Shown here in pieces: positions 16,027 through 24,878 of a stretch of 64,000 nucleotides of DNA (positions are counted from its first letter, which is position 1; every line of letters begins with the position of its first letter). The translations under genes and the position numbers were made by a program. The DNA lies in NCBI RefSeq assembly GCF_002741015.1, contig NZ_CP016618.1, forward strand, positions 62,001-126,000. Reading direction: 5' to 3'. Source of the DNA: Microvirga ossetica (lineage in GTDB: Bacteria; Pseudomonadota; Alphaproteobacteria; Rhizobiales; Beijerinckiaceae). The notes beneath the pieces were generated by a model that worked only from the letters and a program-made list of their open reading frames with translations, searched no databases and had not been told where the DNA came from.

Positions 16027-17261
16027 ACAGATCCGACTTCTCGCTAACGGATGCGCGCGCCCGCTACGTGCAGGCTAATGCGGCGACCTTACGCTGGATA
16101 CTCGGGCGCCCACGCCTCGCCGGCGCGTTCCTCAACACCAAGGTCAACAGTCTGAGCCTCACGGACTATGGAGATGCAGACGGGGTCCGTGGACCTGCCT
16201 ATCTCTATGGCTGGATCCAAGGTCGGGGGCTTGAGGCTGTTGCAACACATGCGGAGTTTTTCGAGACAGAGGAACCTGCCCTGGTTGCTGAACTCGACGA
16301 CGCAGGTTTCGCTCTCTATCAAGCGCTCCGCGATCTGCAGCGACGCGATGGGCATGGCTATTTCTGCTACGACGGCAACCTAGACCCATTCTATGTGAGT
16401 CCCGATGGTATGTTGCACCGACAATCCGCCGCTGACCAGGTATTCACCTATTCGGATGCATTCTTTGCCAAAGGCCTGATCGCTGGGGCAGCACGCTATG
16501 CTCCGGCGGACCTTCCGGAGCATATTGCCTACTTATCCGAGGTCATCGATTCGATCGAGCAGCGACGCTTTCAAATGGACGAGCGCTGCCGCCTCTCGCC
16601 CCGTACGGCTATGGATGAGCCTGAGGATTTTGGTCCTCGGATGATCCTTCTCGGCGCGGCGGGTCTCCTCCACCGCTTGGAGCTGAGCGAGCATTCAGCT
16701 TTCGCAGATCGCTTCATCGCCCATGTTCTCGAATCCCACTTCGACCCGGAGAGCGGCCTGTTGCGCAATGTCCCGGGCACAGACGCCTGCAATGTTGGTC
16801 ATGCCATTGAGTTTGTGGGCTTCGCGCTGGGCCACCTACGTGATAGCGCCGAACCCGCTTTGGTGCAGCAACTTCGGTCGGTGCTTATCTCCTCCTTCAC
16901 TCGCGGCTTTATCAATCCGGGTCTCTGCCTGTCGGTTTCCATCGCAACCGGCAATCCCTTAAGTCCGTACTGCCCCTGGTGGTCTCTGCCCGAGACCATT
17001 CGATCCGCCGCCTTGTGCTTCGCTGCGTCCGGTGATGGTGAGATCCTACGCATCTGGGAGCAAGCCGACGATGCGTTCTTCACGCATTACTGGCGGGGTT
17101 CTTTGGCCTACCAGACCCTGACCTGGAATGGCCCCATTGATTTTGTTCCAGCAACGCCCGATCTAGACCCCGGCTATCATACGGGACTGAGCCTTCTGGC
17201 CGCTATTCGTGTGGCTGACTGGATCTTGCCCCGTCCGATTGGCGCTCAGGTCACGATGTAG
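16023..17261 (+). CDS. N-acylglucosamine 2-epimerase (AGE) family protein
   Basis: 412 residues, start ATG at 16023 overlapping the permease stop. It is an all-helical protein with AGE-family hallmarks: YAYSDAFF-like FTYSDAFFAKGLI near 140, a NVGHAIEFVGFAL motif near 260 whose His corresponds to the family's catalytic region, and WWSLPETIRSAAL near 318. AGE-family enzymes epimerise or isomerise sugars such as GlcNAc/ManNAc, or glucose/mannose/cellobiose. As last gene of the operon it could convert the imported sugar into the form used by the Nag enzymes. Specificity is not visible. Confidence 0.75.
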   Translation: MNRSDFSLTDARARYVQANAATLRWILGRPRLAGAFLNTKVNSLSLTDYGDADGVRGPAYLYGWIQGRGLEAVATHAEFFETEEPALVAELDDAGFALYQALRDLQRRDGHGYFCYDGNLDPFYVSPDGMLHRQSAADQVFTYSDAFFAKGLIAGAARYAPADLPEHIAYLSEVIDSIEQRRFQMDERCRLSPRTAMDEPEDFGPRMILLGAAGLLHRLELSEHSAFADRFIAHVLESHFDPESGLLRNVPGTDACNVGHAIEFVGFALGHLRDSAEPALVQQLRSVLISSFTRGFINPGLCLSVSIATGNPLSPYCPWWSLPETIRSAALCFAASGDGEILRIWEQADDAFFTHYWRGSLAYQTLTWNGPIDFVPATPDLDPGYHTGLSLLAAIRVADWILPRPIGAQVTM

Positions 17262-17342
17262 CGTCTTGGCTCATTCACGGTCTCGGATTCGGGGATGTTG
17301 CGGTAAACTTTGGGCACTTGCTTGTGGCTTTTGTGCTCTTGC

Positions 17343-17535
17343 ATGACTAAGCCTGTCAGCTACAAGCGCTATCGATTCCCACCCCAGATCATCGCTCATG
17401 CCGTTTGGCTGTACTTCGAGTTTCCTCTGAGCCCCGGCTCTTCGAGGAGATGTTGCTCGAGCGCGGTATCCTCGTCTCCTATGAGACCGTCCGCCGGTGG
17501 GGGACGAAGTTTGGACCAGAGTATGTCCGGCGCTT
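17343..17535 (+). pseudogene. IS6-family transposase, N-terminal remnant
   Basis: Begins MTKPVSYKRYRFPPQIIAHA, closely similar to the copy A/B transposases. A 2-bp loss around 17433 shifts the frame, after which the correct sequence (EEMLLERGILVSYETVRRW) is readable in another frame. Homology stops at about 17535 where the end of a different IS6-type element begins. Confidence 0.8.
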
Positions 17536-18025
17536 TGTTCTGTCGCAACTCTGGAGCTGAGACAACAGGATAGAAGCGAACCTCGCGCGATGGTCATGCA
17601 GCGAGTCGCTCGAACTGCTCAGAGAGCGACGGCTGCCGATTGCCGGTGTACTTCGCCTGCACTGTGCGCATCATGTGCACCATTTCAATGCCGCTCAGGA
17701 TCGTGCGAGCGCTGTTCACTGACTTGAACCCGAGCATCGGTCGGACCCGTCTTTTGACGGCACGATGATCCTGTTCGATCCGATTGTTGAGGTAGACACT
17801 CTGCTGGATCCGGATCGGCTTCAGTTTGCACCTTGAGCGATCTCGAAGTAGGTTTTCTGTGTAGCAGGCCAGAATGGCCTCCCGGTTGGTCTGGCTGCCG
17901 TCGATGACGGTCCGCTCGAGCCGACCATGCTGCTTGAGGGCTCGGCTCAGGAACAGTTTGGCAGCAGCCAAATTGCGCCGCTCGATGAACCAGGATTTAA
18001 CGGTGTCGCCGTTGCTGGAGCAGGC
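17536..18025 (-). pseudogene. Second IS6-type element remnant with transposase C-terminal part
   Basis: The right-hand terminal repeat (GTTCTGTCGCAA, 17537-17548) is kept at the low-coordinate end. The transposase can be read on the minus strand from about 18025 to 17594: GDTVKSWFIERRNLAAAKLF, VIDGSQTNREAI (DDE Asp), NNRIEQDHRAVKRRVRPM (DDE Glu) and a C-terminus ending FERLAA. The N-terminal third is missing. It belongs to a different IS6 subgroup from copies A and B. Confidence 0.8.
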
Positions 18026-18246
18026 GCTCCGCACGGACAACTACCAGATCACGATCCCCTTTTATCCGGATATCGAGTTGCAGGTACATGGGCGGGACGT
18101 ACCTTTTGTCCATCAGGACCGGAACACGCTTCAGCGCGTCGGTGAAGCGAAGCCCAATCCTTTGGCGATGGTTTTGGCCAAGCGAAAGGCAGGTTGAGCG
18201 GGGTCTGCCGCGTCGATAACAGAACTCGGACGCTGTTCATAGACAG
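18020..18246 (-). pseudogene. Frameshifted remnant of an unrecognised gene
   Basis: On the minus strand a frame starting with VKEPVYEQRPSSVIDAADPA after a good AAAGGAG-type region continues to LAKTIAKGLGFASPT; a one-base shift then continues it as DALKRVPVLMDKRYVPPMYL and on to the IS6 remnant border. The two pieces read as one protein, but I do not recognise the family. Confidence 0.3.
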
Positions 18247-18391
18247 GCTCCTTTACGACGGCGATTATGATATACACAATCTCGTTGAGGCACTCACTCA
18301 GGCATCTCATTAAGTACACTGTGCAGGAACCAGTAATCATCGCAACCTCTTCCAGCTGATCTCAGCAAACTTCCTATCGAAGGACAGAGTG

Positions 18392-19533
18392 ATGGGCGAA
18401 CCAAAGATTTCGTTACGCTACCAACTTGAAAAGGCGGCACCGCGCGTCGGCGCCGGTGGTGTGACGCGTGGCGTTCGGTCCGGGAGTTTCCCGCAAGCGT
18501 CGGGATTGCCGGCGTGTCGATGCGTCTCGCACTGGGCTCGATGCGGGAACCGCATTGGCATGCCAATGCAGCGGAATCGGCCTATGTGGTCTCAGGCAAT
18601 TGTCGTACGACGGTGTTGCATCCCAGCGGCGAGGCGGCGACCGACACCTTCGGACCCGGCGACGTCTGGTGTTTCCCGCGTGGCTGGGGGCATTCCATTC
18701 AGGGGCTTGGGCCAGGGGAATGCTACTTCATCCTGATCTTCGACAACGGCGACTTTTCTGAGGATCACACCTTCAGCGTAACGAACTGGCTGTCCCAGAC
18801 CCCGCCGGACATCGTGTCGCAACATCTGGGTCTTTCGTCTGTCGAACTAGCCGGTCTTCCGGATGGGGAGGCGTATTTTGCCAAGGGCCCAGTCCCAGAC
18901 GATCGTTCGCCGGACGCTACAGCACGCCCGGCCGCGCAACTCATATCGACGCATCACTATCCGCTGCTGGCTCAGCAGCCGCGCCGCGTGGCTGGCGGAG
19001 GAACGCAGCGTGTGGTCACCGTAAACGAGTTTCCGATCTCAAGCTCTATGGCTAGCTCGATCCTTGAGATCCAAGCGGGGGCGATGCGTGAGCTTCATTG
19101 GCACCCGAATGCTGACGAGTGGCAGTATTATCTCGAAGGCAACGCGGAGATGGCCGTTTTTCTTGCCCACGGGCAGGCCGTCACGGAGAATTTCGAAGCC
19201 GGCGACGTTGGATATGCCCCCATGGGAACTGGCCATTATATCCGCAACACAGGGCAGTCTCTCCTGCGGGTCCTGATCGGCTTCAACAATGGACGCTATG
19301 AGGCCAATGACCTTTCCGCTTGGATCGCAACGAACCCGGTCGACGTTCTAGCCACCAACCTTGGCTTGCCGCGTGACATTGCCGCCACAGACACACTTCA
19401 TGGTACCGGGCAAGTCGACGCATTTGGAGAACTGACACGCCGACAAGTGTTAGCTTCCTGGCAGCGGCTCGACTTCGTTAGTTGTCACCTCCCAGAGAAA
19501 ACGCTTAGGTCAGCTCATGCGGCGGTAAGCTGA
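18392..19533 (+). pseudogene. Oxalate decarboxylase-like bicupin gene with a frameshift
   Basis: Start ATG at 18392 (GTG at 18389 also possible) after AAGGACAGAG. The first 30 codons (LRYQLEKAAPRVGAGGVTRG) and the rest (REFPASVGIAGVSMRLALGS and onward) are in different frames; one base, probably a G in CGGGTCCGG, is missing near 18478-18483. Two cupin domains follow: first metal site HWHANAAESAY with H in WGHSI; second HWHPNADEWQYY with H in GTGHYI. This is the OxdC layout (oxalate to formate and CO2, manganese). No signal peptide. Could be a sequencing error; otherwise inactive. Confidence 0.75.
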
Positions 19534-19752
19534 CGTTCCATTTGCTGTTCATCACACGTTGACCCATAGCGGCCACTTAGGATGTCCGATTGTCCGCAGT
19601 CCGGTCGTACCCATTAACGGTGTTTCATTGGCCGCCCACCACCATGAGGTAAGCCCATCTCTTTTGAGTAGGCCGCCTCACGCTGTAGGTTCAGGCGAAC
19701 GCCGAGCGCCTTCACGGACCGGACGACTCGCAGACAGAAGGTTCCCTCATTC

Positions 19753-20160
19753 ATGAAGAAGATCGGTTTAGCCATCATCGGCCTCGGGCCCGCATCGCAA
19801 CCACACTCGAAAAGCCTCCTCGACCTCTCGGACCGGATCGACGTTCACTGGGCGGTCAGCCGCTCACCCGAGCGCGTTCAGGCCTATCAGCAACAGTTTC
19901 CCTTTCGTACGACGACCGATCTCGACGCGGCCATCCAGGATCCGGCCGTCGATGCGGTCCTGGTCCTCACGCCCCCGAGCAGCCACCTCGAGGTGTCGGA
20001 ACGCTGCTTTGCGGCAGGAAAGCATGTTCTGGTGGAAAAGCCTCTGGAACTGACCCTCGACCGAGCCGAGCGGCTCGTTGCTGCGGCGCAGGCAGCGGGC
20101 GTCACTTTCGGGGTCGTCCTCCAGCAGCGGTTCAGACCCGGCAGCCTCAGACGCTGGATG
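19753..20160 (+). pseudogene. Gfo/Idh/MocA-family oxidoreductase, N-terminal fragment
   Basis: Starts MKKIGLAIIGLGPASQPHSK with the Rossmann GxGxx motif, then DAVLVLTPPSSHLEVSERCF and GKHVLVEKPLELT (the EKP motif of the NAD-binding domain). Similarity stops after GVVLQQRFRPGSLRR; the C-terminal substrate domain is missing. In another frame a different coding scrap (about 20143-20354, QPQTLDAATTDLYSAAAAVV then RKRLLKKAQTRFKERI) begins at the break, so this looks like a recombination joint. Confidence 0.75.
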
Positions 20161-20520
20161 CGGCAACAACCGATCTGTATTCGGCAGCTGCCGCCGTCGT
20201 GAACGACACCACGACGGCCTTGCAGCCTATGGCCCGAAAACGCCTGCTCAAGAAGGCCCAGACACGCTTCAAGGAGCGCATTTCTACGGCGCGCCCGAAC
20301 GAAAGAAGGGTGGGCGCTGCCTGGCGGCAGAAAGAGCTCTTCCTTGCAGCCTGATCCAAGCCCGGGTTCCGCATCAGCAGTGTTGTGTGGCGGAACCCGC
20401 CCCTGCCCACATCCCCGAAGGAAGTGACGATCGGTTCGGGACCAGTCCGCTCTGTCGAGCGGTCGGTCACGGAACGCGTGCTGCCGCACGGCCCGAGACC
20501 TCATGCGGGCATCCGATGGT

Positions 20521-21336
20521 TCACCAGCCTGCGATAAGCGACTTGAGGCGGGCCAGATCGTCTTTCAAATAGGGAATGACATTGTCCCCCATCCGCTGGG
20601 GCTTGCCTTCGGGGTCGCTATACTCGGCGGGAAGGCACAATGTGCCCGAAAACCCGACTTTCTTCAGACAGTCGGCAAACTCGCGCCACGAATAGCCCCC
20701 GTGCTGATGCGTGGTCCATTTGACCTTGTACACCGCCTCATCCTCGGGCCCATTGACCCGCGCGTGATAGGCGCTTTTGAAGTTGACCTGACGATGGAGC
20801 TTCTCCTTGAGGATATCGACTGCCATCGCGGTCGGCTCCCCATCGACCGCGCAATGGGCCATGTCGAGCACCGCACAGACGTGGCGCGGCTCGTACTTCT
20901 CGATCAGGTGGAGAAGCCCGACGGCACTGCCGACAAAGTTACCGTAGTGGTTCTGGACGCCGATCGTCACCCCGTAACGGTCCAGGACCGGAAGCAACAC
21001 GTCGAACTGGCGACGGTAATTCTCGATCGACCGGACATAGCCGACCTTGAGATCTATGGGCGCCATAATGCGGATGAGTGGTATGCCGCTGTCGCCACAT
21101 GCGGCGACGATAGCCTCGTCCGCCGTGCTTGCGACACTGGTGATCTTGAGCCCGCTGGCGCAGAGGACCCGGGTTGCATCTCTCAAACCGGCAGCGGCAT
21201 TTTCCGGCGTCACCTGATAGCCGGGACGCACGGGAAGTTCGACACCGTCCAAACCCAGCGCCGCCACCTTATCGGCCATCGGCGGCAGAGGCTCGGTCCA
21301 GGGCTTCGTAAAGACAGAGATCAAATGCTTCGACAT
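20521..21336 (-). CDS. Sugar phosphate isomerase/epimerase (xylose-isomerase-like TIM barrel)
   Basis: 271 residues from the start at 21336 (MSKHLISVFTKPW). AP_endonuc_2/IolE-like TIM barrel: LGLDGVELPVRPGYQV near 28, IGVQNHYGNFVGSA near 127, CAVLDMAHCAVDG near 162 and LCLPAEYSDPEG near 242, with His, Asp and Glu residues placed to bind a divalent metal. The group includes epimerases and dehydratases for keto-sugars and inositol derivatives. Last gene of the operon with the ABC genes, 85 bp after the permease. Substrate unknown. Confidence 0.85.
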   Translation of the reverse strand: MSKHLISVFTKPWTEPLPPMADKVAALGLDGVELPVRPGYQVTPENAAAGLRDATRVLCASGLKITSVASTADEAIVAACGDSGIPLIRIMAPIDLKVGYVRSIENYRRQFDVLLPVLDRYGVTIGVQNHYGNFVGSAVGLLHLIEKYEPRHVCAVLDMAHCAVDGEPTAMAVDILKEKLHRQVNFKSAYHARVNGPEDEAVYKVKWTTHQHGGYSWREFADCLKKVGFSGTLCLPAEYSDPEGKPQRMGDNVIPYLKDDLARLKSLIAGW

Positions 21337-21421
21337 GGAGTATGCCTTCTGATGCGGCGAATTCGTTCGAGCCTCACATCCGCCATATGAGCGACGGAGC
21401 TCGGCATTCGATGGTGCCTGC

Positions 21422-22294
21422 TCAGCCTTTGAGGCCCGACGTCGCAATGCCTTCGATCAGACGGCGCTGAAAGATGAAGAACACGACGAACAACGGCACG
21501 AGAGAGAGAAGCGACATCGCCAGCAGCGGGCCCCACGACGAAGCGCCCTTCGATGACATGAGGAGGCTCAGGCCCTGCGGCACGGTGTAGCGATCCATCG
21601 ACGTGAGATAGACCAGCGGCGACAGGAAGTCCTCATAAGTCCAGATGAAGGAGAAGACCGCTGTGGTCACCAGTGCCGGCGTTAGAAGCGGCAGGATGAC
21701 CGACCAGTAGATGCGGATCGGGCCCGCACCGTCGATGGTCGCCGCCTCGTCCAGCTCCCGCGGAATGCCGCGGATGAACTGGATCATCAGGAAGATGAAG
21801 AAAGCATCCACCGCCAGGAACTTCGGCACTGTCAGCGGCAGGAACGTGTTCACCCAGCCGAGCTTGTGGAACAGCGCATATTGGGGGATCAGCGTTGCGT
21901 GCAGCGGCAGCATGATCGTCAGCATCATCACCGCAAACAGCGTCTTCTTGAAGATGAAATTCAGCCTGGCGAAGGCATAGGCGACCATGCTGCACGCGAG
22001 TACGTTTCCGACCACGGCCAGGCCGGAGACGATGAAGGAATTCATGAAGAAGGTCGAGAACGGCAAGGCCGCGCCGCGCCAGCCGTCGACATAATTCTGC
22101 AGGCGGATCTTTGACGGCCACAGGCTCAGATCGGAGAAGATCAGGTTCGCCGGCTTCAACGAACTGCTTGCCAGCCAGAGCAGCGGATAGATCATCAGCA
22201 GTGCACCAAAGATCAGGCAACCATGCACGGCGACACTGCGCCAATTGAAAGCCCGCTTTTTCTTGTCCCGGGCATCCGCAACAGCGATGGTCAT
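21422..22294 (-). CDS. Carbohydrate ABC transporter permease (MalG type), second locus
   Basis: 290 residues from 22294 (MTIAVADARDKKK), chosen because AAGGA lies 8 bases ahead; an in-frame start at 22321 would overlap the upstream gene. Six membrane segments, EAA loop LDEAATIDGAGPIRIYWSVILPLL near 190, C-terminus EGIATSGLKG. Second permease of the operon, 10 bp after the first. Confidence 0.93.
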   Translation of the reverse strand: MTIAVADARDKKKRAFNWRSVAVHGCLIFGALLMIYPLLWLASSSLKPANLIFSDLSLWPSKIRLQNYVDGWRGAALPFSTFFMNSFIVSGLAVVGNVLACSMVAYAFARLNFIFKKTLFAVMMLTIMLPLHATLIPQYALFHKLGWVNTFLPLTVPKFLAVDAFFIFLMIQFIRGIPRELDEAATIDGAGPIRIYWSVILPLLTPALVTTAVFSFIWTYEDFLSPLVYLTSMDRYTVPQGLSLLMSSKGASSWGPLLAMSLLSLVPLFVVFFIFQRRLIEGIATSGLKG

Positions 22295-22304
22295 GACAGC
22301 ATCC

Positions 22305-23273
22305 TTAGCGCTCGTCGCCATAATGGACCCAGTATCGGGCCGACTTGAAGGAGATGACCGTCGCCAGACCGATGATGGCGACCAGGACCCACGCCATGGC
22401 GGAGGCATAGCCCATTTGAAAATTGGTGAACGCCTGCTCGTAAAGATAGAGCGTGTAGAACAGCGTCGCGTCGGCAGGCCCGCCCTTCCCGCCGCTGATG
22501 ATGTAGGCAGGCGTGAACGCCTGGAACGCACCGATGATCTGCATGACGAAATTGAAGAAGATGATCGGCGTCAGGAGCGGCAGCGTGACGCTGAAGAACT
22601 TGCGCACCGGCCCGGCGCCATCGACTTCCGCCGCATCGTAGATGTCCTGCGGGATCTGCTTGAGGCCGGCCAGGAAGATCACCATCGGAGAGCCGAACTG
22701 CCACACCGCGAGCGCCACCAGCGTATAGAGCGCGTAATCCGTGCTGGTGATCCAACTCGGACCATCGATGCCAAACTTCAGGAGAACCTGATTGATGATG
22801 CCGTCATAGGCAAAGACCTGCCGCCACATGATGGCGACGGCCACACTGCCGCCGAGCAGCGACGGAAGATAGTAGACGGAGCGGTAGAAGCCGAGGCCTT
22901 TCAGACCGCGATTAAGCAGCATGGCGATCCCGAGCGCGAAGGCCAGCTTCAACGGAACGGAAAGGAATACATAGGTGAACGTGACCCTGAGGGACTGATA
23001 ATAGCGCCCGTCCTCCGTGAACATCTTCACGTAATTGTCCAGGCCCAGCCATTGCGGCGGCGTGAACATGTCGTAGCTCGTCAAGGACAGATAGAACGAC
23101 GCCAGGATCGGCCCGAGCGTCAGGAACATCAGGCCAATGAGCCAGGGCGACAGGAACAGAAAGGCGACACCGTTATGACGTGCGTTGATCCCAACGGCCT
23201 TGCGCCGACGGGGGCGAGCTTCCGATGAAGCCGTCGCCTCCAGGGAAGTCGCCTCGGATACGGTTGTGCTCAT
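22305..23273 (-). CDS. Carbohydrate ABC transporter permease (MalF type), second locus
   Basis: 322 residues. A Ser/Thr-rich, basic N-terminus precedes FLFLSPWLIGLMFLTLGPIL and five more membrane segments. EAA loop: IYDAAEVDGAGPVRKFFSVTLPLL near 215. It follows the binding-protein gene by 87 bp. No ATPase gene is present in this locus. Confidence 0.93.
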   Translation of the reverse strand: MSTTVSEATSLEATASSEARPRRRKAVGINARHNGVAFLFLSPWLIGLMFLTLGPILASFYLSLTSYDMFTPPQWLGLDNYVKMFTEDGRYYQSLRVTFTYVFLSVPLKLAFALGIAMLLNRGLKGLGFYRSVYYLPSLLGGSVAVAIMWRQVFAYDGIINQVLLKFGIDGPSWITSTDYALYTLVALAVWQFGSPMVIFLAGLKQIPQDIYDAAEVDGAGPVRKFFSVTLPLLTPIIFFNFVMQIIGAFQAFTPAYIISGGKGGPADATLFYTLYLYEQAFTNFQMGYASAMAWVLVAIIGLATVISFKSARYWVHYGDER

Positions 23274-23360
23274 GAAGGATCTTCCGCTAAGACCGAATTA
23301 GGATGCGGCATCGGGCAGGCCGGTGCCGCACCCCTGCATCAAAAGCGAACTGCTCAAAAC

Positions 23361-24659
23361 TCACTTCAGCCTGGTGCTCACTTCGTTGATGAACTGCTGA
23401 GCGGCCTGCTTGGGAGTCAGCTTGCCGAAGGCCACGCCTTCATTGGCGCGCGTCAGCATGCCTGTCATTCCGGGGACGCCCGGATATCGCGGCGGTGCCG
23501 GGTCCTTCTGGAGCAGATCGAGATAGGCGATGATCTCCCGGTCGGCGTCCGCGCCGGACGCAGCCATTGCGTCGCGTCCTGCCTTCGAGCACGGGATCAT
23601 GCCGCTGTTGGTGTAGTAGGTCTTCACGCCTTCCGGATCGAAGTGCATGAAGCGGATGATGTCGATGACCTGCTTCTGATTGGGCGACTTTGCCGAAACC
23701 GTCGTCGAATTGCCGGCATACGAATAGTGGCGCTGCTTCATCTCTCCGCCCCTGAACCCGTTCGGCATCATGTGGAGGATGAAGTTGTCCTGCGATAAGG
23801 CCTGGAAACCGACGAAGCTGTCCGTAAGCGTGATATTCATCGCGGCGCGTCCGGCGACGATACCGGCCGTGCTCGGATCGTCGTTTCCGGCCAGCGCCTG
23901 AACGTCGCCGGGCGGCGTCGCTTTGGTATCGCGCATCATCTTCCAATACGCGTACCAGGCCTCCATGTCCTCGAGCGCGAATCCAATCTTGTGATCCGGC
24001 GTGAACATCGACTTGCCGCGGCCGCGTAGGAAAATGTCGCAAGGAATGTAGTTGCCGCCCGCATCCTCGACGCCCCAGAACCTTGGCCCGAGAGCTTTGC
24101 TGAGCGCAGCGGAGGTTTCCGCCAGATCCTCCCAGGTCCACATCTGGTCCGGAACTTTAATGCCGGCCTTCTCGAAGGACGTGGCATTGGTGATGATCGT
24201 CGGCCCGATCGCGTCGTTGGGGATCGCGTATTGCTTGCCGTCAAATTTCGCCGCGTTTACGGCACTCTGCAGGTAATCGGTTAGGTTGATGGGGTTCGGC
24301 ACGTAGGCATCGAGAGGCGTGGTAACGCCGCGCCGCGCATATTCGGCCAACAGGTCGACGTTGACACTGAACATGTCCGGCGCGTTTCCGCCGGCAGTTT
24401 CGGTCGCGATCTTGTCCGTGAACGCTCCGAAGTTGGTGAACTCCGGGACGATTTCGACATTGGGATTCTTTTCGGAATACAGCTTCAGCACAGCCAGAGT
24501 TTGCGTCAGCTGTTCCTGCGATTCCACATATCCGGCAAAGCGCACGCGCACCTTGGTCTGGGAAACGGCCGTACCGAACAGCAACCCTGAAAGCGCCGTG
24601 GCGCCCATCAAGGCGGCACCTTGGCGCAATACGTCACGCCGATTCATCACCATCGACAT
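23361..24659 (-). CDS. ABC transporter sugar-binding protein, second locus
   Basis: 432 residues from 24659 (MSMVMNRRDVLRQGAALMGA), which has a strong GGGAGGAAAGA ribosome site. The N-terminus has the RRDVLR plus hydrophobic stretch of a Tat-type export signal, common in rhizobial sugar-binding proteins. Family 1 solute-binding protein motifs: VEIVPEFTNFGAFTDKIATE, YAIPNDAIGPTIITNATSFEKAG and GRAAMNITLTDSF. First gene of the minus-strand operon, divergent from the LacI gene at 24879. Confidence 0.92.
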   Translation of the reverse strand: MSMVMNRRDVLRQGAALMGATALSGLLFGTAVSQTKVRVRFAGYVESQEQLTQTLAVLKLYSEKNPNVEIVPEFTNFGAFTDKIATETAGGNAPDMFSVNVDLLAEYARRGVTTPLDAYVPNPINLTDYLQSAVNAAKFDGKQYAIPNDAIGPTIITNATSFEKAGIKVPDQMWTWEDLAETSAALSKALGPRFWGVEDAGGNYIPCDIFLRGRGKSMFTPDHKIGFALEDMEAWYAYWKMMRDTKATPPGDVQALAGNDDPSTAGIVAGRAAMNITLTDSFVGFQALSQDNFILHMMPNGFRGGEMKQRHYSYAGNSTTVSAKSPNQKQVIDIIRFMHFDPEGVKTYYTNSGMIPCSKAGRDAMAASGADADREIIAYLDLLQKDPAPPRYPGVPGMTGMLTRANEGVAFGKLTPKQAAQQFINEVSTRLK

Positions 24660-24878
24660 CTCTTTCCTCCCTTGTAGCGAGCCGTTTCTAGCCTTCTTAG
24701 TGCAACGTAACACAAAGAAAGGTAGGCGCGTCAACTATAAAAATGGGCTATTTCCGCCGAGGTTTTACTATCGGCTACTATAAGGACCCTTTGACAAGGG
24801 GAGATTCCTGGCCTATCGGTAAATCGTTACAGTATGTGCGCCGCAAGGGAGATATGCGGCCCGCGAACGGAAGAATCG
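24660..24878. promoter_or_regulatory. Divergent promoter region between binding protein and LacI genes
   Basis: This AT-richer 219-bp spacer must hold promoters for both operons. An imperfect palindrome GTGCAACGTAACAC with a central CG lies at 24700-24713, close to the binding-protein start, and is the best operator candidate for the adjacent LacI protein. It differs from the amino-sugar operator. A weak call. Confidence 0.4.

Noticed and set aside
21422..22531. A longer permease reading frame starting at 22531
   Set aside because: The extra 79 residues are the shadow of the upstream permease gene; the ATG at 22294 has a proper ribosome site and a normal MalG N-terminus.
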